64,000 bases of DNA, from assembly GCA_966674685.1 (NCBI GenBank), contig CBKWJC010000027.1, positions 5,839 through 69,838 on the forward strand, in the 5' to 3' direction. The stretch comes from Thainema sp966674685 (GTDB taxonomy: Bacteria > Cyanobacteriota > Cyanobacteriia > Phormidesmidales > Phormidesmidaceae). This document shows, piece by piece, positions 52,801-61,023 of the stretch. How positions within the stretch are numbered: the first letter of the stretch is position 1; each line of letters begins with the position of its first letter. The notes under the pieces are model-generated. The model was not told the DNA's origin. It worked only from the letters and a program-made list of their open reading frames with translations, and searched no databases. A program made the translations under genes and the position numbers.

Positions 52801-55191
52801 TCAACTGCCTCCTTCACTCTGAATCAGGTGAGCATAGGCTCCTGGCTGATGTTTGAGTTGATCGTGAGTGCCGCGCTGCACGACTTGCCCCTGGTCTAGA
52901 ACAATGATTTCATCCGCATCGCGAATTGTGCTGAGGCGGTGAGCCACGATAATGCAGGTGCAGCCGCGTCGCCTCAAGTTTCGATCAATCCGCCGCTCGG
53001 TCTCGGTATCTAGGGCGCTCGTCGCTTCATCTAACACCAAAATGGAAGGATTATTGACCAAGGCGCGGGCAATTTCGAGCCGCTGCCGCTGACCTCCGCT
53101 CAAATTGACGGCTCCCTCCAGCAGTTCTGCATCGTAGCCACAGGGCAGTGCCAACACAGCCGATTCGATTTCAGCATCGCGAACGGCCTGCTGAATATCA
53201 GCCATCGGTATAGCGCTATTCCACAGGGTGAGATTGTCGCGTAGCGTACCCGCAAACAGCAGAATTTCTTGTTCAACAAATGCGATCGCAGTTGTGCGAA
53301 CGGTGGCTGGCAAATCGGCTTGGGGAATGCCATCAAAATAGATGTGGCCTGACCAGGGTTGATACAGCCCGACGATGACTCGGGCCAGGGTGGACTTGCC
53401 GGAGCCGCTACCGCCAACCAGCGCAATTCGCTGCCCTGGTCGGATCGATAGGTTGAAATTCTCAATCAGGGGTGGATTCAGCCGACTGTAGCCAAAGGTC
53501 AAGTTTTGAATGTCAATGTATCCCTGTAGTCGCGTCAGAGCTGGCGGATTGGCCTGATCTGTGGTCGGCAAGGAACTAGCTACGGGAGCATCCCGTTTTT
53601 GCAAATGGCCCTCATCCCCCAGCCCCTTCTCCCAATTGTGGGAGAAGGGGAGAAGGTTCAGTACTTTCAAAGTCCCTCTCCCAATGTTGGGAGAGGGATT
53701 TAGGGTGAGGGCAAGAGAACCCGTTTGCACATTCGGGATATGCCCGCTAGCTACATCGCCTAATGGAGCTTGCAGTAAAGAGTCTACCTGATTATCCAGC
53801 ACATCATCTAAGCGCTGGAGGCTACCGTAGAGCGTTTGCAGTGTCGTACTAAACTGCACCAGCTGATTGACCGGAGCCTGAAAGCTCTGGGCCAAGAGCT
53901 GAAATGCAACCAGCATGCCGATAGTCAGACTGCCGTGAATCACGCGCCAGCCACCGATCACCAGAATAGCAAGCATGGTCAGCATGGATAGCAGCGTGGG
54001 TAAAAGCCCCACTAGTTGGTTCGTTGCGCTTAAGCCCTGCTGGACATTAACGGCTTTGGTGTAGTAGCCTGACCAGCGAGCAAAAAAGTCCGATTCAATC
54101 CCCGCCGCTTTCAGCGTTTCAATGCTTTGTAAACCCGCGATCGCAACTCCGTCTACTTTGCCGTATTCCTGAGCGAGCCGTAGATTGGCATCGGCGCGAC
54201 GGCGGGCAACCCACTGGAGGACGAGGATGTTGACTCCCGCTAAACCCACGACAATTGCGGTTAGCACAGGGTCATACAGCAGCATGATCATTCCATAGAA
54301 AACCGTGACAACCAGGCTCACCACCGTTGTCGCCAAGCGACCAGAGAGCGCATTGGCCACCTGATCATTCAGTCGTATCCGGCTAGCAATTTCACCGGGA
54401 TAGCGCTGGGTGTAGAAGTCCACAGGTAACCGCAGCACATGCCACATAAAACGGCTGGTCATGCTGATCGATAGCTTGAGCTTGAGCGATCGCAGATAGC
54501 GCAGTTGCAAAACGGTTAAGTAGCCCTGTAGCACGACGATGACGGCCAGAGTCAGCAAAACGTAGGGCAACCAACTGAAGCGGCGAGCAACCAAGACGCC
54601 ATCGATAAAAATTTGGCTGAGAGCAGGCAGCAAAATGTTAGGTACAACCAGCAGTAGCCCTGTAGCTACCGTCAGTAAAATGGCTCCAGGCGATGATTTC
54701 AGCCGCCGCTGGAGCGCTGCCAATACGCTCGGAGATTGACCACTCGGAGCAAATTCCTCTCCCGGTTCCACGACGAGAGCAATTCCGGTATAGCCTTCGT
54801 CAAACTCGGCCAGCGTCACCGTCCGGGGGCCAGTGGCCGGATCGTTGAGAAAAACGCGATCGCGGCTAAACCCTTCTACCACCAGAAAGTGATTGAAGTG
54901 CCAAAACACGATAAATGGCGGCGTGAGTTCCTGCACTCGGTCGAGTGATTTCTTGAACCCTTTGGCCATCATGCCGTAGCGCCGCGCCGCTTTTAGCACA
55001 TTTGCAGCGGTCACACCATCGCGCGATACACTACAGCTCTGGCGCAGTTCGGCTAAAGGGACAAACTTTTTGTAGTGGGCCAAAATAATGCCGAGTGCGG
55101 CGGCACCACACTCCACCGCCTCCATTTGCAGCACGGTTGGCGTTTTGATCCGGGCTGGACGCTGCTGAAGACGGGGTAGAACGAGAGTCAT
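52801..55191 (-). CDS. NHLP-type bacteriocin export peptidase/permease/ATPase
   Basis: This 796-residue exporter has an N-terminal C39 peptidase with Gln22, Cys28 (MEAVECGAAALG), His101 (FNHFLVVEG) and Asp117 (LNDPATG), all catalytic residues present. A six-helix permease follows (150-430, with FYTQRYPGEIASRI), then the ATPase domain: Walker A GGSGSGKST, signature LSGGQRQR, Walker B SILVLDEATSALD. It cuts double-glycine leaders and exports the core peptide, and the precursor gene at 56976 supplies such a leader. It overlaps the stop of the fusion protein gene by 4 bases (ATGA). A palindromic repeat is inserted in frame in the linker before the ATPase. Confidence 0.95.
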   Translation of the reverse strand: MTLVLPRLQQRPARIKTPTVLQMEAVECGAAALGIILAHYKKFVPLAELRQSCSVSRDGVTAANVLKAARRYGMMAKGFKKSLDRVQELTPPFIVFWHFNHFLVVEGFSRDRVFLNDPATGPRTVTLAEFDEGYTGIALVVEPGEEFAPSGQSPSVLAALQRRLKSSPGAILLTVATGLLLVVPNILLPALSQIFIDGVLVARRFSWLPYVLLTLAVIVVLQGYLTVLQLRYLRSLKLKLSISMTSRFMWHVLRLPVDFYTQRYPGEIASRIRLNDQVANALSGRLATTVVSLVVTVFYGMIMLLYDPVLTAIVVGLAGVNILVLQWVARRRADANLRLAQEYGKVDGVAIAGLQSIETLKAAGIESDFFARWSGYYTKAVNVQQGLSATNQLVGLLPTLLSMLTMLAILVIGGWRVIHGSLTIGMLVAFQLLAQSFQAPVNQLVQFSTTLQTLYGSLQRLDDVLDNQVDSLLQAPLGDVASGHIPNVQTGSLALTLNPSPNIGRGTLKVLNLLPFSHNWEKGLGDEGHLQKRDAPVASSLPTTDQANPPALTRLQGYIDIQNLTFGYSRLNPPLIENFNLSIRPGQRIALVGGSGSGKSTLARVIVGLYQPWSGHIYFDGIPQADLPATVRTTAIAFVEQEILLFAGTLRDNLTLWNSAIPMADIQQAVRDAEIESAVLALPCGYDAELLEGAVNLSGGQRQRLEIARALVNNPSILVLDEATSALDTETERRIDRNLRRRGCTCIIVAHRLSTIRDADEIIVLDQGQVVQRGTHDQLKHQPGAYAHLIQSEGGS
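53607..53713. repeat. In-frame palindromic repeat inside the peptidase-ABC gene
   Basis: GCCCTCATCCCCCAGCCCCT, a hairpin, then CCCTCTCCCAATGTTGGGAG and GATTTAGGGTGAGGGC make up this repeat. On the minus strand it encodes LALTLNPSPNIGRG, LKVLNLLPF and WEKGLGDEGH at residues 493-528. The same core is found in the nested MITE at 16691-16847. Confidence 0.8.
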
Positions 55192-55799
55192 GATTCACGG
55201 TCTCCCAAAAACGGAAAGACAAGCTGGATGGGAGCCAATTCCATGAGCGTCAACCGAGCCGTTGCTGTTGCCCCTGCCGGAATCGTCAAATCTCTGCCGC
55301 TGGCTGATGTCCATTTATAGCCGCTCACCGTTGTCGTATCTGGCTCTAGGTCAACCAGCACGATCACTGTTTGCTGTGGTAGTCCCTCTAGCGACATTTG
55401 ATTTTGCGCCTGATCCAGGGTTGTAACCGACGAAGCGGAAATGTCCTGAATGCGCCCGATTACGCCGCCGATGCGATCGCCACCTGTGATATCGGGTACT
55501 AGCACAACTGGCATCCCCACCCGAATTTGATTGGCATCGCGGCTGTCGAAGTAAGCCAGTCCCATCAACTGCTCTGAACCATCGGCTGGATGCACGAGTA
55601 CACTTGCACCCACTGCCGTGACGGGAATGCGACCCAGGATGCTCCAACCGATACCCGCAGCCAGCGCTACACCAACTGCTGCAATTGGAATCCAGCGCTT
55701 TGGACTGGCAATTTGCATGAGCTGATCGAGCTGTTCAGGCGAAGATAAGCGCTCTAGCGAAACTTGACGAAAGAGATGATCCTGACGATTGCTATTCAT
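55188..55799 (-). CDS. Short NHLP-type membrane fusion protein
   Basis: This 203-residue protein begins LFRQVSLERLSSPEQLDQLMQIASP, the typical start of NHLP secretion proteins (HlyD-like), with a membrane helix at about 36-56 (WIPIAAVGVALAAGIGWSIL) and then strands (GRIPVTAVGASVLV; AGATATARLTLMELAPIQLVFPFL at the end). Usual members are about 400 residues with a long coiled-coil hairpin and lipoyl halves; here that middle part is missing, leaving only the membrane anchor and the beta-barrel parts. It would link the inner-membrane exporter to the outside. It lies 19 bases after the cyclic-nucleotide-binding gene and overlaps the exporter gene. Confidence 0.85.
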   Translation of the reverse strand: MNSNRQDHLFRQVSLERLSSPEQLDQLMQIASPKRWIPIAAVGVALAAGIGWSILGRIPVTAVGASVLVHPADGSEQLMGLAYFDSRDANQIRVGMPVVLVPDITGGDRIGGVIGRIQDISASSVTTLDQAQNQMSLEGLPQQTVIVLVDLEPDTTTVSGYKWTSASGRDLTIPAGATATARLTLMELAPIQLVFPFLGDRES

Positions 55800-55818
55800 G
55801 ACGCGAACCTATTGCTGA

Positions 55819-56889
55819 CTAAATTCGGGCTTCCAGCTGGCTCAGCATCCAATCAAATCGGGCCGCTCCTTGGGAAACCTGTTCAAGGTCGGCCAAATTT
55901 AGCTCGTCTTCGTCCATTGCCGTTTGATCTGGCTGATTGATTCGATCGGTTGGCCTTGCGTCGGTGAGGGCAGTCTGGTTCTGGTCAGCCTCCTGACCCA
56001 CCTGATGGATCACCGTTTGTAAAAGAGTCGCAATTTGAACGGCAATCACCCGATAGAAACGAGCCGCAAAACTCACATCTTGCTGGAGCTTGGCCATGAG
56101 CTGAGGGCGCGGAATGGAGAGGATACGAGTCGTGGTGACGGCTCGTATCGTCACGGGCAGCGGACGGGCATCTAAAAATGAGGAAATCCCCGGTAGCCCG
56201 CCCTTGGAGATTTCAGCAAATACCCGGTAGGACTGACTGCTTTCCTCTAGCCCCATGAAGCAGAGGATTAAGGGATCGGTACTGCCATCCGGTGTGGCAA
56301 TGGATAAGCGACCATCGAGAATAATGTGCAGCGCGTCAACGGGTCGCCCCGCTTGCAGTAAAACCTTGTTCACCATCAGCGATGTGACGGTGCCAGTCTG
56401 CATCAGCCAATCAATATCGCTGTCCCGCAGTTCACCAAAGACAAATAGCGCTTCCTTGACGGACTGGTTGTACTGAAACTGGAGCCGTTCTGGAGACTCA
56501 AATAGCGATCGCAACCGCTCCGATAGCACAATTGCGATCGCACGATACAAATGGCTAGCAAAACACGGCTCGTGCTGCATTTTGTGAATTAGATCAGCAT
56601 AGGAGATGGCTAAAACAACGGAGTCTGTCACTGCTTGAATTTGAGTATCCGATTGAAGCTGAAATAGGGGATCTTCGCCAATCATTTCACCGCGCGTAAT
56701 CGTCGTAAGAACGCTGGCAGAATGTTGCGATCGCAGTGTGAGCTGGCCGCTAATCAGAATAAATAAATGATCAGTTACTTGATAGGGATGGAGTAATATT
56801 TCAGCAGCCTGGAGCGATCGTTTTTCGCTATGAGTAATTAACCAGTCTAAATCTGAATTAGTTAGCTCCCTTAATAAAATATCGGTCAT
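55819..56889 (-). CDS. Protein with two cyclic-nucleotide-binding-like domains
   Basis: This 356-residue protein holds two Crp-type beta-barrels: one at about 10-125 (HLFILISGQLTLRSQ; ITRGEMIGEDPLFQ) and one at about 155-290 (ALHIILDGRLSIAT; FAEISKGGLPGISSFLD). Neither shows the full phosphate-binding RAA segment of cAMP receptors, so ligand binding is doubtful. No helix-turn-helix domain follows; the last 60 residues are acidic and helical. In NHLP export clusters of cyanobacteria such a protein often accompanies the ABC genes, suggesting a regulatory or assembly role in export. It lies between the precursor and the fusion protein genes. Confidence 0.85.
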   Translation of the reverse strand: MTDILLRELTNSDLDWLITHSEKRSLQAAEILLHPYQVTDHLFILISGQLTLRSQHSASVLTTITRGEMIGEDPLFQLQSDTQIQAVTDSVVLAISYADLIHKMQHEPCFASHLYRAIAIVLSERLRSLFESPERLQFQYNQSVKEALFVFGELRDSDIDWLMQTGTVTSLMVNKVLLQAGRPVDALHIILDGRLSIATPDGSTDPLILCFMGLEESSQSYRVFAEISKGGLPGISSFLDARPLPVTIRAVTTTRILSIPRPQLMAKLQQDVSFAARFYRVIAVQIATLLQTVIHQVGQEADQNQTALTDARPTDRINQPDQTAMDEDELNLADLEQVSQGAARFDWMLSQLEARI

Positions 56890-56975
56890 TGTAGAAAACC
56901 AATTTAAAAAATTTGCCCGTCAACCAGGTAAGCTGGGGCCAAGTCTGCCCCAGCTTATGAATGGGATGTTTCGGT

Positions 56976-57155
56976 CTAGCTGTCTAGATTCTGATCGCGA
57001 GCGTCTTGGAAGCGATCATTTAAGTTGCTATCTAGAGTCTGTAGTCGCTCTTGCCGAAAACGGTCATTCAGGCCACCTGAAACCTCTTCGAGCTGATCAT
57101 CAGAGAGCTGATCGTCGCTCATCGCTTCAGATACTTTAACCTCTTGTTCTGCCAT
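56976..57155 (-). CDS. Double-glycine leader precursor peptide with duplicated core
   Basis: This 59-residue gene starts at ATG 57155, seven bases after AGGAG (57162-57166), and stops at 56976. Residues 1-28 form a leader ending LSDDQLEEVSGG, the classical double-glycine motif cut by C39 peptidases. The predicted core of 31 residues is two near-identical units, LNDRFRQERLQTLDSN and LNDRFQDARDQNLDS. The core is charged, has no cysteine, and has only two Ser and one Thr, so no lanthionine or disulfide chemistry is expected. It is first in the operon with the cyclic-nucleotide-binding-like, fusion and ABC exporter genes, which strongly supports export. It could be a bacteriocin, a signal peptide or an adhesion peptide; nothing decides. 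Confidence 0.88.
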   Translation of the reverse strand: MAEQEVKVSEAMSDDQLSDDQLEEVSGGLNDRFRQERLQTLDSNLNDRFQDARDQNLDS

Positions 57156-57626
57156 GACAGTCTCCTGTATAGAGTTTTTTGCTTGAAGTAATCAACTAAA
57201 TTACAAACTGCTTTGCAGCAAGTCGGTGATTTGGCTGATGATTTATTGTTGTGGCATTAGATGAGAAATACCTGAGATTTTTCTGAGAAAATATCTAGTT
57301 TAAATAGAAAGTTTTGTGGTTGATTGTATAGGAAAATATCATTCTTTAAGAACAGATTATCCTTTTATTTTCTTGATCAAAATCGATCGGATAAGAAATA
57401 TGATTGAGAAAAACTTCAACTAAGTTTGATACTTATTGGATTTAGAAATATAACAAAATTCGTCTTTTTGTAAGATTGCCTCAATATAGCTTTATTAAAT
57501 CGCCCCTTTGGCCGGGATACCACTTGATTAGATCCCCCTCGGTGGGTTAATTTTGTTGCGCGATCGCAATATTCCGAGCTGGAGGGTTTACCATTAAAAA
57601 TCTGCTCTGACGACACCCCATGCCTC
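57156..57626. promoter_or_regulatory. AT-rich control region between the peptide operon and the cyclase
   Basis: This 471-base gap separates the divergent precursor gene and the diguanylate cyclase gene. It is very AT-rich and holds a small CTGCTTTGCAG palindrome near 57210-57220 and one HIP1 site near 57560. I looked for further small genes with double-glycine leaders on both strands and saw none. Promoters for both operons must lie here, but I could not assign them. Confidence 0.5.
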
Positions 57627-59468
57627 ATGCAGCCACTGTGGAAACAAGTACATGCCTGGACAGAAGCCGCTGTTTTTAACCTAGAGACAACCGACTTTCT
57701 GCTCCGACAGGCGACAGCCAAGCTGGCAGCGGTTTATCATGCAGACTGCTTATTATGGATTGGTTTTGCCGCCAATCAAGGCCAGCAAAAATCAGTCCAG
57801 GTTTTGACGTGCGATCGCATTGCTGAACGTCTCCAGCAGACGGGGCAGTTTAGGCCCGAGGTGGCATCTACACAGAGCCACGCGGCTCGCGTTCAAGATG
57901 TGGCCCGTTTGATGCCCGTCCAGTTGCCCCATGTTATTCAGCAAATCCAGCGACAGCCTCAATTGCTGCGCCTGCCGACGGGCGATCTGATGGTGCCCTG
58001 GATCAGTGGGGGGAATGCTGCTCTGCCCAGTGTGTCTACGCTCCAGTTTGTGCTTCAGCTCCAGCGCTCACCGCGACACCTGTCGAACCAAGATGCGATC
58101 GCGGATTCTGCTCCCCCGTCTCCCCTGCGGAATCTGTCTAGTATCCTCAAAGCTCAAACGCCCCAGTCTGAAGCGGATTTTCGGTTTGACGGTGACGCCA
58201 TTGGTCAGCCAATTCGATCTGTTGAAGATCTCAAGCCTTGGACAACCGAGGAAATTCGATCGCTAGAAATTATCGGAAAATCGCTGATTTTGGCCTATCA
58301 GGCACTATTTTGGCGAGAACGATTGGAGCAGTCGCGTCATCGAACGGCCTTAGTCGGTCGAGTCACTCAATTAATCAACTCCCGCCTCAATCCCAGTCAG
58401 GTGATCCAGCGCTTGGTCGATGAACTGGGTCAAGATGTGCGCTGCGATTGCCTTGTACTGCTGGATATGCGTAGCTCTGAAGTGCGACAACTGGCAGCAT
58501 GGACGGCGAATACTACTGATTCCGAGTCGGAGATGTCGGCTGTAATTCCAACCGTTAGAGCGGCTGATCCGGCTGGCAATATTCCGACTGAGCCGACGCA
58601 GCCCGCTCCGCTAACCTTTCCCGCAGATCCAACGCCCCAAACGCTCTGGCAAGACGTGATTGATATGTTCACTCAGGGGGGCGCGTCCTATTTGGAACTG
58701 GATTTGACCCAGCCGCAGATGGCCGATCTGTCCGACTGGCTCAGCCAGTTAGGAGTCGTTAAGGTGCTGATCGTTCCCCTATTTGTCCAAACCGAGTTTT
58801 TTGGCTGTTTTTTGCTGCTCTCCCAACAGCCGCAGGTCACCTATCCGCTAGAGCAACTGCAAACAATTCGTCAGGTGGCCGACCAAACTGCGATCGCACT
58901 GGTCAACGCCCGCTACTATGTCAGTTCTCCCCATCAAGATGCGCTGTTGTTCGCCGACTATTCAACCCCAGACGGCAGTCAGGACAGCTTGACGGGCTTG
59001 TTAAATCGCCACGCCCTGAATCAAGAACTAGACAACCTCAGTACACCTACCATTTGGGTCATCCAGCAGCCCTTTGCCATTCTGCTAGGCGATTTGGACT
59101 ATTTTCAAATGGTGAACGACACCTATGGTCACAGCGTCGGGGATGAGATTTTACAAGAAGTAGCAGAGCGCTTGCGATCGCAGCTCCGCCAAGACACATC
59201 CGCCTATCGATATGGCGGTGAAGAGTTTGTGATTTTGCTGCCCGATACTCTCCCGAACGCAGCAGTTGATGTTGCAGAACGTCTGCGGCGCACCCTGCGA
59301 TCGCGCCCATTTGCCACCTCTGCCGGAGACGTGAAAGTCACCATCAGCTTCGGCGTTGCCTACCAAGACCCAGCCATTGACACCGACGCATCTACTGTCA
59401 TGCAGCGAGCCGAACAGGCCCTAGAAATGGCCAAATACCAAGGCCGCGACTGCGTCGTCACCGTTTAA
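57627..59468 (+). CDS. Diguanylate cyclase with GAF-type sensor
   Basis: This 613-residue protein has an N-terminal GAF-like region (ATAKLAAVYHADCLLWIGF) at about 20-230, a second GAF domain at about 250-435 (LVDELGQDVRCDCLVLLDMR; VADQTAIALVNARYY) and a GGDEF domain at about 450-613 with DSLTGLLNRHALNQEL, GDLDYFQMVNDTYGH and the active site YGGEEF (near 530). The complete site suggests it makes cyclic di-GMP. A clean RxxD inhibition site before GGEEF is not evident, as the spacing differs. No membrane helix is seen. It is divergent from the peptide export operon, so shared control is possible but unproven. Confidence 0.92.
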   Translation: MQPLWKQVHAWTEAAVFNLETTDFLLRQATAKLAAVYHADCLLWIGFAANQGQQKSVQVLTCDRIAERLQQTGQFRPEVASTQSHAARVQDVARLMPVQLPHVIQQIQRQPQLLRLPTGDLMVPWISGGNAALPSVSTLQFVLQLQRSPRHLSNQDAIADSAPPSPLRNLSSILKAQTPQSEADFRFDGDAIGQPIRSVEDLKPWTTEEIRSLEIIGKSLILAYQALFWRERLEQSRHRTALVGRVTQLINSRLNPSQVIQRLVDELGQDVRCDCLVLLDMRSSEVRQLAAWTANTTDSESEMSAVIPTVRAADPAGNIPTEPTQPAPLTFPADPTPQTLWQDVIDMFTQGGASYLELDLTQPQMADLSDWLSQLGVVKVLIVPLFVQTEFFGCFLLLSQQPQVTYPLEQLQTIRQVADQTAIALVNARYYVSSPHQDALLFADYSTPDGSQDSLTGLLNRHALNQELDNLSTPTIWVIQQPFAILLGDLDYFQMVNDTYGHSVGDEILQEVAERLRSQLRQDTSAYRYGGEEFVILLPDTLPNAAVDVAERLRRTLRSRPFATSAGDVKVTISFGVAYQDPAIDTDASTVMQRAEQALEMAKYQGRDCVVTV

Positions 59469-59511
59469 CAGGCAGGGATTATAAGGATCTCTGCTGCCCT
59501 TTATGCTCGCT

Positions 59512-59537
59512 GAAGGGCGAATGCCATTCGCCCCTAC
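59512..59537. repeat. REP-like palindrome, inverted copy
   Basis: GAAGGGCGAATGCCATTCGC followed by CCCTAC is a member of the GGGCGAATGG family in reverse orientation, between the convergent cyclase and NTPase genes. Confidence 0.65.
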
Positions 59538-59598
59538 TGATTCCCTCGACACCCCTTACAGCCCTTTACAACCCATCCACCCATCCACCCTCCTACCC

Positions 59599-61023
59599 CT
59601 AAACCCCCTGACTCCGCACATACTTCCGAATCGTTGGCTGTAGCGTAAAGCAGGTATTCTTCTCCTGCTTCACCGTTTCAATCATCGAGCGCCGACCCAG
59701 CGATTCCAGCGCCTGCAGCAGTTCCGACCAAGGCTCATCGGCCTGAATGCCTTGGCGGAGTGCGGATAGCGTCGCGGGCTGATCGGTTTGGCCTAGCCAG
59801 CAGAGGATTTCCTTTTCCAGGTCAGATAGTCGCTGAAACTGCTGGTGCAGTAAATAGCTAAAATCGCCCAGAAACAGCGTATTTTGGTCTAAAAACTCGG
59901 TGACGCTGCCACCAAATAGCTCATGAATCGTGGTCGCAACCACCTTCAGCGCCAAAGGATTGCCTCGATAGGGATAAATCAGCTCGTCCCAGGCTGACTC
60001 ATCCGCCAGTTCTCGTTCAGCCAGCAGCAGCTTGGCGTCGGTACCCAGACCTTTGACAACGTGCGATCGCACCGGACTCGTTTCACCCTCCATCACCGCC
60101 ACCGTCGCCAATTTATCCCAGCTTGTGATCAGCGCACAGCTCCGGTGAGCCACCTCTCCCAATCGCCGAAACAGATCGTCATAGTCCTCATAGCCGACTT
60201 GATAGCTCCCCGCCAACTTTCCTTCACTGAGAATAGCCTGCACATCTTCCAGCACCAGCAAACACCGATGCCGCTGTAAGCACTCCATCAGCTTCAGTAA
60301 CTGCCCATCCACTGACACCTGCTGATCTCCGTCCATCGAGCCAAGCAGCACAGTGAGAACATCACCCAGCAAATCATTCAGCATTGGCGTATTACTGAGC
60401 GATCGCCAAACAATGTAGTCAAACTGCTCTTGAATATCATCAGCTAGCTTGGCAGCCAGTGCTGTCTTGCCAACACCGCCAATCCCCAGTAGAGCCACTA
60501 GCCGACAGCGATCCGTAAGTATCCACTGCTTCAGCATTGACAGCTCTTGGGTTCGGCCATAGAACGCCTCCAGATGGGGCTTACCGTCCCAACTGTAGCG
60601 ATTGTCCTGAGCGCCTTCTGGAACCGAGCGTTCTAGCTCAGTCATACTGCCTTCGCCAGCTAGTCTCGGTATAGGCGGATTTAGCTGGCTGGTAAGTCGA
60701 TAACCTGCCCGCTCCATCAAAATCGCCACTCGGCTCCAGTCTTTAACCCGTGCCTGCTGCTCTGCATTACGCATCAAAAATTCTTCAATGTAGCGATAAA
60801 GCCCCTTGGACAGATAGTTACGGACTGTATCACTCGCCACATGGCACCGTTCAGCAATTTCATTAGGGCTATATCCACAGAGCAGTCCCCGCAAATACTG
60901 TTTTTCAACTGGGGTGAGTCCTTTTCCCTTAGCTGAACCTAAGTCGGTATAGAGCCGTTCCAAATTCCAAAGTTCAGCGGCTTCAGCAAATTCGAGATCG
61001 GTTGAGCCTGTGGATGGGGCCAT
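59599..61023 (-). CDS. STAND NTPase with N-terminal HTH-like domain (NB-ARC type)
   Basis: This 474-residue protein has an N-terminal helical DNA-binding-like domain (LTPVEKQYLRGLLCGYSPNE; HVASDTVRNYLSKGLYRYIEE) of the vMAP-N/LuxR-like kind at about 35-95. An NB-ARC NTPase follows at about 150-400: FYGRTQELSMLKQWI, P-loop LLGIGGVGKTALAAKL, Walker B CLLVLEDVQAIL and YRGNPLALKVVATTI. A short winged-helix end (LSDLEKEILCWLGQ) closes the protein. Most such cyanobacterial proteins continue into WD40 or TPR repeats as the sensor; here there are none, so it is a short form. Roles in this class range from signalling to defence. Confidence 0.87.
   Translation of the reverse strand: MAPSTGSTDLEFAEAAELWNLERLYTDLGSAKGKGLTPVEKQYLRGLLCGYSPNEIAERCHVASDTVRNYLSKGLYRYIEEFLMRNAEQQARVKDWSRVAILMERAGYRLTSQLNPPIPRLAGEGSMTELERSVPEGAQDNRYSWDGKPHLEAFYGRTQELSMLKQWILTDRCRLVALLGIGGVGKTALAAKLADDIQEQFDYIVWRSLSNTPMLNDLLGDVLTVLLGSMDGDQQVSVDGQLLKLMECLQRHRCLLVLEDVQAILSEGKLAGSYQVGYEDYDDLFRRLGEVAHRSCALITSWDKLATVAVMEGETSPVRSHVVKGLGTDAKLLLAERELADESAWDELIYPYRGNPLALKVVATTIHELFGGSVTEFLDQNTLFLGDFSYLLHQQFQRLSDLEKEILCWLGQTDQPATLSALRQGIQADEPWSELLQALESLGRRSMIETVKQEKNTCFTLQPTIRKYVRSQGV

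Noticed and set aside
57416..57721. 101-residue minus-strand frame across the start of the diguanylate cyclase gene
   Set aside because: It overlaps the cyclase N-terminus and AT-rich spacer and has no double-glycine motif or family likeness, so it is not a second precursor.
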